The notes beneath the pieces were generated by a model that was not told where the DNA came from, did no database searches, and saw only the letters and a list, made by a program, of their open reading frames with translations. Shown piece after piece: positions 1 to 11,610 of a DNA stretch of 41,160 nt. The DNA comes from Bigelowiella natans CCMP2755. Lineage: Eukaryota; Cercozoa; Chlorarachniophyceae. Made by a program: the position numbers and the translations under genes. The DNA lies in the NCBI GenBank assembly GCA_000320545.1, contig ADNK01001718.1, forward strand, positions 1 through 41,160, given 5' to 3'. Each line of letters starts with the position of its first letter. Positions within the stretch are counted from its first letter, which is position 1.

Positions 1-105
1 ATTGTTTCCCACACGTCTTCCTTCCTCGCACCCCACTCTCAGTCTCACTGTCGGTCGCTCTCGCGCGCTCGCTCGCGCGCGCGCGCGCGATCGCGCGCGC
101 GCGCT

Positions 106-106
<1 letters not shown>

Positions 107-189
<83 letters not shown>
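107..189. repeat. (TA)n microsatellite
   Basis: An almost pure TA dinucleotide run of about 80 bases, preceded at 58-106 by a CG/CTCG-rich alternating stretch. It lies in the intron downstream of the exon that ends at 199 on the minus strand. The CG-to-TA switch is abrupt. Confidence 0.95.
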
Positions 190-193
<4 letters not shown>

Positions 194-198
194 AACAC

Positions 199-755
199 GA
201 AAGCGCATGCGCCAAATCATATAAACGCTCAAAAGCTCGAAATTGATCGACACTGTCGCTGTCAAGGGGCGTCGTTGTGAGGGGTGAGAGAGCGATGGAA
301 AACAGCATCGCGACAACCGTGATACATGAGAACAGCATTGCTTTTACATCAACCTGATCTTTTGCCTGCGATCCTGTTGTTGCCGTTGTTGTTGTGTTCT
401 GCCCTGGGCCGTTGGCGTTGTTATTGTGAGCTTCTCCAATACCGGAGCGCGTTGTGAGAGCACCGGCCTGCTGCTGCTGTTGCTGATGGTTTGCTTGCAG
501 CATACTCATATCGAGAGTGGGCAATCCGACGATGCCGTTGCCCCCGCCTTTAGCCTTTTCATCATGTTCGTCGAGTTTGTTCAGAAAGTCCGCCCAACTG
601 AAAATAGCACATCGCCGATGCCGCCGGAATGAGAAACAAACATGTTACCATTTTACGCCGTTATATCATCAACAAGCAGTCCCCCTTTACCTGTCAATCT
701 TCCTCATGCTTTTACCACCATTATCACCGTCTACGGACAAAAATTTTCCCGTATC
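199..755 (-). CDS. Partial gene: membrane protein with polyQ/Asn/Thr linker
   Basis: Two exons are supported on the minus strand, 755-691 and 597-199. The first ends GACAG|GTAAAG and the second follows TTTTCAG, and the shared codon gives IDSWADFLNKLDEHDEK. The second exon then holds a Gly-rich patch, a six-Gln run, an Asn/Thr-rich linker, one hydrophobic helix (AMLFSCITVVAMLFSIALSPL region, about 20 residues) and an acidic/aromatic segment with FERLYDLAHALS. It ends at a GTGTTA donor that opens straight into a (TA)n intron, so the gene continues past the left edge. The upstream end is open: the acceptor at 756 is weak and no start was found, though a downstream ATG in the first exon could serve. 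I do not recognise the family. The visible features suggest a single-pass membrane protein with a disordered N-terminal side. Confidence 0.55.
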
Positions 756-1439
756 CTTGGCAGGGTTACGAGATCAGTTTAAGCGAGTAACAGAGAGAAC
801 ATGAGAAATTGCAGAAGGACCTCGTCATTATTTCCCGCCCCCCCATTATTTGCAATGATCATTGGGAAAACTTGAGGCCTTAGATAAGCTCGATCGTTCT
901 ATCTTCTCGAATAGGAAGTGACCCAGCGAGATCCAGAAAACTGTGTGTAGGAAAAAGTTTGATGGAAGGAGTATTCGGGTAAAAGTTTTGGGCCGCTGAG
1001 CTTTTGTATTTCTAATCTCTTTTTGGCCATTAACCCTAACCCTAACCCTAACCCTTATTAGCATCCAGTTTACATAGACTTCCTACACGCGAAATCCTCC
1101 TACTTGTTGAGACCAACAATCGGGTCTTCTCGTTATCGTTCCGTGCAAGGGGAGGCGAACCTTTAAAGGGGATCCTCAGTATGCACTGTTTCTTGTTGAT
1201 CTGAAACACTAGCGTTTACCATGTAATTAGCATACTACGACTTCAAAAAAACGCAATTAGATAGTTAATTCAACGGCACATCGACGAGATATTAACAAAT
1301 TATTAGCTGAAAATCTCCTCTCGGTAAAGTGAAGATACAACTATGTGAGAGACTTGAAATCCTCTTTTTTTAAAAATTAATGAAATTTGAATATTTGGGC
1401 AATACCACCAAGTCTTCCTATGTAATCCAGCTTGGTAAT
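756..1439. other. Spacer or upstream introns of the left-edge gene; no secure exon
   Basis: No exon here could be tied in phase to the gene on its left. Minus-strand open stretches exist (about 1036-1180 and 870-960), and one ends at the telomere-like repeats with a possible GTTAGG donor, but neither has a convincing partner. The segment 1394-1411 matches an internal 18-mer of the MITE-like element at 16733-17017. Confidence 0.4.
1031..1054. repeat. Interstitial telomere-type repeat (CCCTAA)4
   Basis: Four tandem CCCTAA units (TTAGGG on the minus strand) in perfect register, with no decay between units. The tract is internal, with genes on both sides, so it is not a chromosome end. TTAGGG is the telomere repeat of many protists and of animals. 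Confidence 0.85.
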
Positions 1440-3801
1440 TGCTGCGACAACGCGCCAATCTTCATTGTCTTAGACTGAATCCGCGGCCAAGAAAGCCTGA
1501 TCTTCGGCGTTGGAAACAAAGCATGAATTTGTGTCTAGATCTAATTTCCGTTTGTGTCGGATTTCTTAGCCAATTCCGCATGCGTTTGGTATTTTTTCCA
1601 CATAAAGCGTCGTATTGCTTGTCGCACTTGGGAATGCCTATGGTTGATTAACTTTTCCCAGCGAGCATCTCCGGCGTCAGTTTGGGCCAGCCTTGTTGGG
1701 GGCCCCCTCGGACGACCCGTCCGTGGACCGTGGAGTAGATGTAGCCTTCAGGAAGTTCCTGCTCAAAGTGGATGCTTTGTGTCGTCGCCACATTGCTATT
1801 AGTCACATTGCTCCGCAATGACCAGGATGCCAATTCCAGAATTCCAAACTCCTGCTGGTTTCACCAGTTGGACCTCCCTAGCTCCCTGCCTCACTGAAGC
1901 TAGTTCGAGGCACTGCGTTTTGCACACTGCAAGTGTCTTGCAACACTTTGGAAGTGTGGTTCATCATCATTGTTTTGTTGCCTCAGAAAGTTCCTGTGGT
2001 TCAAGGTTTGGTGTGCCTTTGACAAGCAAAGAAGTCGACGTGGCTTTCCGTCGAGTCATCGTTCAGCTCGATCGATGATTTTGCTGCTGTGCGCCAATCC
2101 AATTCTCCTTCGTCTCAATGAGATCCTCGCTCCTAGTTCATGCTGTAGACCCGATCGAGATGACCAGTTTCAGCTGGTGCTCGGACACACTCCAGCTGCA
2201 CGTTCAATCGATGGGCAGTTCACCTGGCCCAAGCTAGCAAGTTCTGGAGTGCTTCACTGTCGATCCCAGCTTGGCTCCCTTGGTGACAGGACACTGGCTA
2301 GTTGTGTTACTTGCACCAACAGGGTGCTGATTAGTCCTCGCAATGATTCTTTGTTGAGGCGCTGCCACGTGTTTGTGCACGTCTCCCGTGTGGTTCTGCT
2401 TGCTCGTGCAGGTTGCACCAACGCTTCGTTCAACGCGTTTGCATGGTGTTGTAGTGTTCAGTGCCTGTCCTGCTCAAAGTGCGCACTTTGCGTCGCCGCC
2501 ACATCTAGACATTGCTGCTAGTCACACTGCTCACGACAGTCAGTGTGCCATCGTCGGTTTGCACTGCAAACGTCTTGCAACGTTTTTGTCGGAAACGTGG
2601 TCTCTCTCGGACTGGTGACTCTGCTTTCTTTCCTCCCACTCTGCAATGTCCCCTCTCCAACTTGATTCACCTTTGAGCCCAACAACGACTCAACCAGTTG
2701 TGGACATGATTCAACGTGCCACTCGTTTTGTTCCGATGAACGCGGCTAGCCAGCTAGGCGGGCCCACTTCGGACTCAACGACCACTCCCAGTCTCAACTT
2801 CTCAACCAGCTGCTGCGCGGGCTGCCAGCGTGCGTTGACACCTGCCAGTTTTGGCAATCCCCACCAACAGAGTGCTGACAATTTCTCGCAATGACTTTTG
2901 CTTGTGGGCGCTGCTGCGCTGCACGCTGGCACGGCCACCACAGCCAGGCCAGCAGGCCCTGGCGTGATCAGGATGTCCGAAATTGCAAATGCGAGCTCGC
3001 AGGCGACTAGCAAGCGCAGCACAGCGCGTGCATGTGACCACAAACACATGACAAGTGGGTTGCGGGCTGCTGTGAAAATCCACACTTTCGACAAAACGTG
3101 GTCAAAACATGCTTTTTTGAGGTTTTGACGCACATTGAAATGAAAGGACGAATTTCGCACCAATGTTGAACAAACATGGAAACAAAACCGAGAGGTGTCG
3201 CAAAAATTTGAAGCGCAATTCGTTTCGTGCATGACCATGCTAGCATGGAATTTGCAACGAAAAGGTCCCATGCATGACCGACATCGCAATCAGACACAAT
3301 GTGCATGTGAAAGCAATAATTTCAACGCATGCGCGCGCAAAATGGATTTTGCAATGAAAATCCGGGATCACAGATCACGCCCGGGCCTGGCTGTGGTGGC
3401 CGTGCCACAATGCGTGCATGTGCACGCCTCCTGCTAGCCCGCGTGGTCCTTGTGACTTGCGTGAAGCTGCACGTGTTGAACTGTCGCGAGCATGTGGGAC
3501 GATGAGTGATGCCCTGGAGCATCCGGAAAAATTGGGGTGATCACATGCGCAGGCGTGCGAAGCGTGAACGAAGACGCTAGCACGAAAAATTGGAGATTCC
3601 ACAGTAATTGCTTTCATCGTCGAGCATGCCTTTGCGAGTTCATTGAAGTGCACGGATGCTAGCCCCAGCAACACAAGGAATGACAACTACGCAGGGTGCA
3701 TGGAGTCAATGTTTGTCATTGTTGATCGAAAATTTTTGATGCGATTACAAACGCACTGGTGTGGTGGCATCCTTTTGGTAAAAATCGAAGCAAACACTAA
3801 C
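1440..3801. repeat. Mosaic of decayed dispersed repeats
   Basis: This block has no splice-coherent gene. Its composition differs from the flanks: many CTAGC, TGCACG and CATGC words. It contains a diverged internal duplication (1757-1822 resembles 2468-2535, and 1915-1950 resembles 2555-2590) and a foldback with perfect 24-base arms. A phrase near 2383-2400 (gtctcccgtgtggttctgc) recurs in altered form near 31190, so the same family lies elsewhere in the window. The open frames here are short and show no recognisable domain. Confidence 0.55.
2927..3407. repeat. Foldback element, 24-bp inverted arms
   Basis: The 24 bases 2927-2950 are the exact reverse complement of 3384-3407. Outside the perfect arms, 2961-2969 (ggcgtgatc) also pairs with 3373-3381. 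The loop of about 430 bases is AT-richer and non-coding. This looks like a foldback or non-autonomous element remnant. Confidence 0.7.
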
Positions 3802-6063
3802 TTATAGGATCATGCTCGGTTTCCAGACCAATCCATACATTTCAGGAGATGACGCGAAGTTTTTCCCAACGCGCGAAATGGAATAGTAAGTGTGAATTTT
3901 CTCCTTGATGAAGACATAATCTGCTAGATTTACTTGGACTTCACACACCATTGACACGCCATTGGCCTCAAACAACACATTGACGAGGATCTGTCGATAC
4001 CCAAACGCTGGATTTTTGGCTGCGAAACCGTTTTTGATACGAAGAACGGTCAATTTCTTGCATCCTTTCAGCTTGCTCATGGCCTCGACAACATCCTCTG
4101 GAGTCGGGCAGACCACCATACACCGCACGACGTCCCCAAGCAGGGCGCCGATCGGCGGCTTATCGTCTTTGAACTCGGTGTCTAGCATGTAGTCCAAAGC
4201 GACTTTGTCCTGGCAACGTTGCACCTTCTTTACTACGTCGCAGCGATGCAGCCAATCCCCATAGAGGCTAGCCATCAGATCCTGAAAGGCTGGGTTTACC
4301 TTGCGGGCACTGTTAACGAGGAAGAAGAGAAACGGCTCGAAGTTGATGCGTCGGGCAGAGGGCTCGGTATATTTAAAAGCGACGTAGCAGCTCTGTCGCT
4401 GCTGAAGAAACCAATCGACGATATCCTTGTCCATTGTTTCATCCATGATTTTCTCCTCCTCCGCGGTCACGTCGTAGTAGTTAAAACCGTAATAGGGACA
4501 CGATCGCGCAGATGGGTCTTTCAGGTTTGGGCTCTTGAACAAACTGAGAAGATGGAAAGTGGTATAGAATTAGAATACAATCGAAAAAAAAGTTAAAAGT
4601 TGTTTCATCTTCATACTCACAAATGTACAAATTGACAAAATTCTCGACAGTTTTCAATGTTCTGCTGGCAATAACCGTTCCAGTTTCTTAAATGTAGCAT
4701 GTTTTCCCAAAGCCTGTTCATCATCTTGACGCATGCGCTTCCCGCCATTTCCACACTCCACCAACTGGTTATATTTTCCATCAGCTTGGAGCTTTTCTTC
4801 AATCTGAAAATATGAACAATACTGAATACAGCTGTACTTGACAGATGCAGACGCATAATCAAGCACACACACACACACACACACAGCACAAAGCACACAG
4901 CACACAGACACAGACACAGACACAGACACAGACACACACTTGTCCACCTTCTTGAGCATTTCCGTGACTTTCAAGACTTTCGACTTCACAATCTCCTTCA
5001 GCTTCTCTGTTCAGGATAGATCAGCCGTTTATTCAGACACAGCAATCATATATCTAGATTACGAGTCTGTTGAATATTTATTAGCCAGCCCTCCTCCTCC
5101 CACATAAACTTCGTAATCGTAGTTCCATGAAACCCCTTCATCCTCTTTTCCATTTTTCCTTACTACTCACTCATATTTTCATCGTGCTTGGCGTCCTTGG
5201 CAAGGGTATAGGTAAGCATTGCGCTGATCACGAAGGCAGTCGTTTTGGAAGGCTTGTCCATCTTCCAGGCCGCTCTAACCTTCATTTACAAAAAGTAGCC
5301 TCTATGAGATGTGTGGGTGAGATTGGGATGCCAAGATTTAAGATAATACATGCAGAGCAAGACGTTGTTCTAGAATAACAAATTCCATAGATAAGCACCT
5401 CGCATCACTTTCTAGGGCTATTCTATTTCTATTCGCTAAAATTGTTTATTGTGTAGAATGGTTCTCCCTACCTTTCCGTCGCCATTCGTCTCGGGTTCCA
5501 ATATCTCATCCAGAACCTTCCACAGGCTCTCCACCATTCCTTTAGGCGCGTTGTTAGCGGGATCATCCGCGATGGTCTCTGCCCATGTTTTTCCGTTCTA
5601 GAGGGATGACCGAGAGGAGGGTAGGATTATCAAATGGTGTATTGTTGGGGGGGGAGGGCGGTCGCAGTAAAAAAGCGAATGTTGCGGAACAGACGGCACA
5701 TAAATGGCATTTAATTGAATTAAAGAACGTCTTTCATGGGATAAAGCTTTTCACTGTCAGAGTTTGGAAATACTGTCTTTCTGATTCTCGTGTTGGGAGA
5801 AGACCTTCCTTCTCACTCCCATTCTCAGGAAACCCATCTTATCTCTCCCCAATATTACCACAGATATCGGATAGCTGAGTTTCACCCAATCTTTGGTGAA
5901 CACTTCCTTCATAAAAGCCTGCAAATCTTCGTTGGAAGAGCGCGACTTATAATTCGAGCAGATCTCCTTGGATTTGGCAAATGTTTTCTGGAGGCGATCA
6001 TCCTGCGCCTTCTTCGCATCTGCAATGCGTTTGTCCTGCTCTGGAGATGGTTTAGGTGCCTGA

Positions 6064-6103
<40 letters not shown>

Positions 6104-6110
6104 CAAAGTA

Positions 6111-6151
<41 letters not shown>

Positions 6152-8079
6152 GGAGAGAGAGAAAGAGAGGGGGGGATGATTTCAAAAGGATGATGGGCAT
6201 TTATATGGAATTTCTGTGAATTCCATATAAAGACTTAAAAATCCCTTTCTTTCTTGCACTGCAGTTTTCTCTCCCTCTCTCCCTCTCACATACATATTTA
6301 ACATCGTCAGAACGGGTTTGCTGTCCTGTCGTGTTACAAAGCACCACCAGACCTGTGGCGCTGCTGCTGCTGCTGCTGCTTTTGCTTGAGCGGCTATGGC
6401 CTGAGCCGCTGCTGCGGCAGCATTGGCCTCGGCCAAAGCTTTTGCAACTGCCGCGGCAGCAGGGTCGTCCCCTCCAGTCTCTCCCCCTCCTTCCATCTTG
6501 AAGGCTGGGCTCTCCACAAGCACTTTCGAATTTTGGTCGAAGTAGCGGAGAACGTATTCTTTACCAGGTTGCAGAGCGTGGCTAATCGTTGCGCTTCCGG
6601 ATTTGGCAGCTTTGCTGTTGTATGCGTACGTCTCGTAGAGCTGGGGGTTAGAGGCCTTTGCATCACAGATAGCAATGTAATCGGAGTCTGTCGCCTCCTT
6701 TGCCAACGTCCACGACGCGGTGACCTTTTATATGTAGGTGCAGATATGGTAGTTGTAGAAGTCATAGAAGCAGGGGGGGGGGAGGGGAGGAGGAGACAAA
6801 CAACAAATATTGATCGTGGTGTTGCAAAACTCTAGCGACCATAGCCTCCCATAAGAAGCATGTGGGTTCTGCTTCCTTGGGGCAAAGCAAGGTACAAAAC
6901 ATTACGAAATGTATATCCACGATGAAAACACTGCTCGATCAACTACTGAGCAGAGATTGATGGGGAGGAGGAAACAATGAAAGCTTCCAGCCCCCAAAAA
7001 TCATTTTCGTTTAAGCTACTGCTACCCCGTCCTTATTGAAGTCGGTGCACGCGAGTGTGCTCTTTCCCGCCGCCGCTTCATTTTGCGCTCCCGCTGCATC
7101 TCCCCCGATGGAGAATGTCTCAGTCGATACGAGCACTTTTCCATTAGAATCGTAGTACCGCACCAAATACTTGCCTGCCACCTACACACAATGCGCCAAA
7201 CGCATCCGAGGAGGGAAAGCGGAATGGGATCTATGTTACTGAATGATACGAACACTGGTTTTCTGGCACGGCCCTTAATTGCTGTTGCGTACCGTATGGC
7301 ATATAGTAGCTTTGCCTTCTTGGGTTCCGGATGCATATTCATACGTGATGTAGTCTGCATCGGCGCTCCCGTCATTGCATATGGCGACGTAGTCAGAAGT
7401 GGATACCGTCGATCCGGCGAGGTTCCACTTAACGGTCACACCTTTGATATCAGCGATAGCACATATTGTACATATTTAAATACAAACTATCTCTATCGCT
7501 TGAACCAACTACTCTGGCTGCAGCGAGGAGGTAAACAAGAGGATGCATTGAGGTCGTGTCACGTATACCTTCGTGGGAAGGGGCATTTTAGAGACATCAA
7601 CCAACACCCAATTCCGTATTTCATATGGCTAGTGCGTGTCACAGGGATGTGAATTCAAGGAAGCTATTACCTGTCTTCGTATCGACGCTATCGAGTTCCA
7701 TCTTCGCCTTAGATGCCGGCTTACTCTCAGCTTTCTCAACGTTGTCAGCTTTGGCCTCCTCAGGAGCGGTTTCTTTCTTTCCTGCACCCTTACTAGGAGC
7801 CTCTTCTGCCGGATCATTGCTTTCCTTCTTAGCATCATTGGGCGGAGAGGCTGCTGGGAGGCTATCCGCAGCGGTATCCTCATTGCTTTTCGGGTTGTCT
7901 TTGCCCTCTGTTCACAGTCGGAATAGGAATCGCGTCAGGCATCGTCCCCTTCCTCCACCCTCCCCCCCCCCCCTCACCCACCCTCTTTCAGATCTTCCGT
8001 TTAAAGAGAACTAACTCTGTGCTGGAGAGGAGCCCGAAGCCGGAGCCCTATTTTCTTCTCCTGAAGCCCCACAGCCCAT
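3802..8079 (-). CDS. Lipid-anchored SKICH-like / RelA-SpoT-like protein (11 exons)
   Basis: Exons: 8079-8016, 7907-7671, 7441-7293, 7181-7026, 6724-6353, 6059-5859, 5597-5472, 5279-5171, 5006-about 4934, 4803-4621, 4543-3802; about 803 residues. The start MGCGASGEEN is a classic N-myristoylation plus Cys-palmitoylation signal. After an acidic/Lys linker come two homologous beta-type domains (about 101-180 and 203-280), each with a W near the start, SDY[IV]AIC, and GKY/EYLVRY-D-N-KVLV, resembling SKICH domains. Then follow an Ala-rich helix, charged helices (327-495), and a C-terminal segment with LGDVVRCMVVC (Asp near 694), FGYR (about 738) and MVCEVQV (Glu near 758) then K...H..Y, as in RelA/SpoT-like nucleotidyltransferase folds. 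Stop TAA. Domain calls are by eye. Exon 10 has a frame ambiguity. Microsatellites fill several introns. Confidence 0.75.
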
Positions 8080-8455
8080 GATTCGCTATTTATGAAACGC
8101 ATATAGCCGCCTTATTTTATATTATAAAGACTCTTTGATGATGTCGCAAGTCAATAATGGCATATATATTTGTCTGATTCTAGATGTGTGTCCACACACC
8201 GCAATACATCCACCAAATTCCTTCCACTTGGGTTCGGGTGCTTTTCAGTCGTGCGAGGGATTATTATGGAACGCCGACGGCTTGGTTTCTGGTCTAGACT
8301 GCAGAATTTTCGTTGTCGTAGTTCTGGGAACCCAGGATTGAATTCATACGGCCTTCTTTTTTATGGACTTTGTCGATCTGAATTTAGAACTAGTCGCCCA
8401 AGCAGTACCCTACCAGCCCCATAGGCCTTCTTCTCGTTGGCAAGATCAAACAACG
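8080..8455. promoter_or_regulatory. Divergent intergenic promoter region
   Basis: This 376-base interval separates the start codons of the SKICH/RelA-SpoT-like gene (minus) and the DEAD-box gene (plus), so both promoters must lie here. An AT-rich palindromic core at about 8112-8127 (ttattttatattataaag) could act as a TATA-like element in either direction. An in-frame upstream ATG at 8363 would lengthen the helicase by 31 residues and shorten this region. Confidence 0.5.
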
Positions 8456-10145
8456 ATGGAGCCCTTCCATCCCTTGCAGAAACATAGGAGGGTTTCATGC
8501 TTGATCTATATCGTGGTTGCTGCTGTATTGCTGTCCATGCTGAGGTAAGGAAGGATGCTTGGTTGGGGGGGAGGCACTTGTTCCGAGATTTATGATCTGG
8601 TGTGTGTTATGTTAATTACCAGGCGTTTTCCTTCCTATACCCCTCGCGAAAACTTGGAGAGAAGTATTTCAACACGTGCAATGTCTCCTGGAGGACAAAT
8701 GATGGCGAGAAAGTGGGGCGGACAAAGAGCGCAGCCTACACTACCTTCCCTTGTGCGGTTGCCGCCCCTCTCCCCGCTCAAGCGTTTTGGCGCCCAGTCG
8801 CCGCATTACCCACTCACAGATACCGGAATTAGACAAACTGGAAGAACTGCTAGCGGTACGGCATTAGTTCCTGGTTCTAATCTCCCCCCCCCCCCCCCAC
8901 ACACACACATAAGGAAGAAGTAGCGAGCAACAGTCCAGAGTATCACCAGCACCACCACCTCTTTTTGTGCCATCTTACATTTGAATTATCCTTGCTGATG
9001 ATGAGCCTTGGGGTATTTAAATGCAAAGGTGGGGATGACAAAGAAGCAAAGATGGTTGGTAACTTTGAGGAAGTGCTATGCCAACCGATCCGACCCTCCG
9101 TCATCGAAAAGCTGACTCAACGAGGAATCGTTACGCCGACACCTATACAAGTGCGTGGTTAGGGTTGGACACAACACAAACGTCTCTAACCATAACCCTT
9201 TATACCTGACCTTCCCTGTGATCGTTCCTCCTTCAAAATTACAGGCCGCAAGCTTTAAACGCATCTATGAGGGTGAGAGCGCGATTTTGCACGCGGAGAC
9301 GGGGTCTGGAAAGAGCCTCGCTTTTATCCTCCCCACTTTGCTACGGATGGACGCTGACAAGGCGGCGAGAGTGGAGGCGGAGCAAGAAAATCTATCTCCG
9401 GCAGATTCAGCATCTTCTATGCTGATGCTGGCACCAACGAGAGAGCTAGCCGTACAGCTTGCGAGCGAAGTCTCAGCGCTGGTGGCTAATTAGTAGCATC
9501 GACATCAATAGCAGCTGTTTGATGATAGCAGTAACTGCTACTTATGCTCCTACTTATTGCAGCAGCAGCAGCAGCAGCAACAACTATTGTTCCTATAGCA
9601 CTCTGCGCTTTGGCACAGAGATGCAAGGAGAGAGATATGTGGAGTACTCTAGAGTGAATAATTCATCACTATCTAATAATGTATGCACGTGCTGCACGCA
9701 ATGCTATCAGGTGGACGACCCTTCGTCTGTCCAGCTTGTCGTTGCCGGAGCCACCCCGCTCTTCAAAGCGCTGAAGAATGCCCGCATCATTGTTGGCACT
9801 CCGGGGGAGATCGACGAGTGGAGAGGTCAGCAGGGTTTTGCGTATTCGTCTGAACTACGAAGCGGATTATTCCTTAGAGACATGAAAAACTTGAAGGAAT
9901 TATGAAACAATTTCAGAATAATTCTCTTGGGCGACTGTCGGTCGTCCCCCGCCCCCCCCCCCCCCCTCCCCCCTGTCACATGATACTTGCCATGCTGTGA
10001 AATGGAAGCAGAGATGAGCTCAGGCCTCTCCTTCATTATTTGCGATGAGAAGTTTTTATCCGCAGCAGCTGCTATAATTTAGAGCCATAAAACTCGCGAG
10101 GGGGCTGTGATGTTTCCTTCAAACATAAATTAGATATTATATTAG

Positions 10146-10188
<43 letters not shown>

Positions 10189-11198
10189 ATATATGTGTGT
10201 ATGTGTATGTGTGTGTGTGTGTGTTTGCGTGTATCTTTTCCATATTCCTTTAATCTGTTTCTCTTTTTTTGAACAACTCGAAGCTGGAACGTGCTATCGT
10301 CCGGTTCTCCTTCTCTTTGAGTGTCTAACTTCTATCGGTGTTCTTGTTTTGGGTCTGCTCTGCCTCTGTTTGAACAACTGCCTCTCATGCGGTCGGCGCC
10401 CACGTAGGACGGAGGGACGGTGCGGTTGTGGAGATGCGAGACCTGAGTTTTCTAAGCCATCTGAAGCATATCGTCCTCGATGAGGTTGATGAGAAAGGAG
10501 ACAAAAAAGACGGAACAGAGGAAACGAGATTAGATAGAAGAACGATCAAACCAACGGAGAATAGAATGAATATCAGTCAAATCTTAGCACTAGTTGAGTA
10601 AGGTTATAGTTATGTGTTGTGTACTCACCCCGAAGAAGTTACTTGTGGTTTGTTACACCTTAAAGTAGCGTCAAACCTGCGCAGAAACTAAGGCCGGTTA
10701 TGTGACAGATTCCCAACTTGATTTTTATCAATTATCAGGTTGACTACTTGCTCCCAACAGTCAAGTTCTATGGCCCTCGGGCCAAGGCGAAGAAGGTTAG
10801 CAAGCAATTGCTCACACCTCAAAATGCACATATTTAGACTGACAAGTCGTTCCAGATCCTTGTGCTTTGCTATCCTTTGTTGTGATTCGGGTTTTTCCCC
10901 AAACGCGTGTTTTCCCGCTACAGCCGTCACCATGCGTAGATTTTTCCTTCTACACTATGATTTCTATTTCAAGATGTAATTGCCACCTGACTAAGTCACT
11001 CGCCCCCCTTGTCCACCTCTGATCACCCCTCCTTTGCCTCTATTATAATAGGTTAAGTTTAATCGATGGTCAGAAAAGAAACTTGGAGCTGCTGAAAAAT
11101 TGCTCTCACAAGTCGTCCTACCAAATGCCCTCAGGCCCGATATACAAGTAGAGCCGTTTTTCTGACTTTTTTGATTTGTATGTGCACGCGTGGTGCAT

Positions 11199-11249
<51 letters not shown>

Positions 11250-11564
11250 TGTGCAATTCATAATTTTGTGTTTATGTAGTCCAAAATCTTTTGGTCTCCC
11301 CCCTCCCCCAGATAATTCATCTATCATCTTGTGTTCATGTAGTCAAAAATCTTTTGGTCTCCCGCCTCCCCTTTAAATAATGCATCTATCTCCTCGCCCG
11401 TCTACCTGGCTCCTCTATTCCACTCATCTCTCAGTCCTCACTTTCATTTTTCATTTTTTCGTTTTGTTTGAATTTGGTTCTGATGTGTAGGTAGTCTGTG
11501 CCTCTGCGACAGTTGGGAGGGAGGTAAAAGACCACGAATCGCCACATTTCCCCACTGCCCAGGC

Positions 11565-11610
<46 letters not shown>

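Noticed and set aside
2-316. Open frames across the (TA)n tract giving Tyr-Ile repeats
   Set aside because: The Tyr-Ile runs are translation of the microsatellite; the real exon on the minus strand ends at 199.
1970-3306. Several 80-190 codon open frames on both strands
   Set aside because: They overlap each other in several frames, lack splice-coherent neighbours and domains, and lie in a repeat block with inverted arms.
5757-6200. Minus-strand frame with Cys-Val and Leu-Ser repeats fused to a helical segment
   Set aside because: The repeats are intronic GT and CT runs; the true exon is 6059-5859 with an acceptor CAG directly before it.
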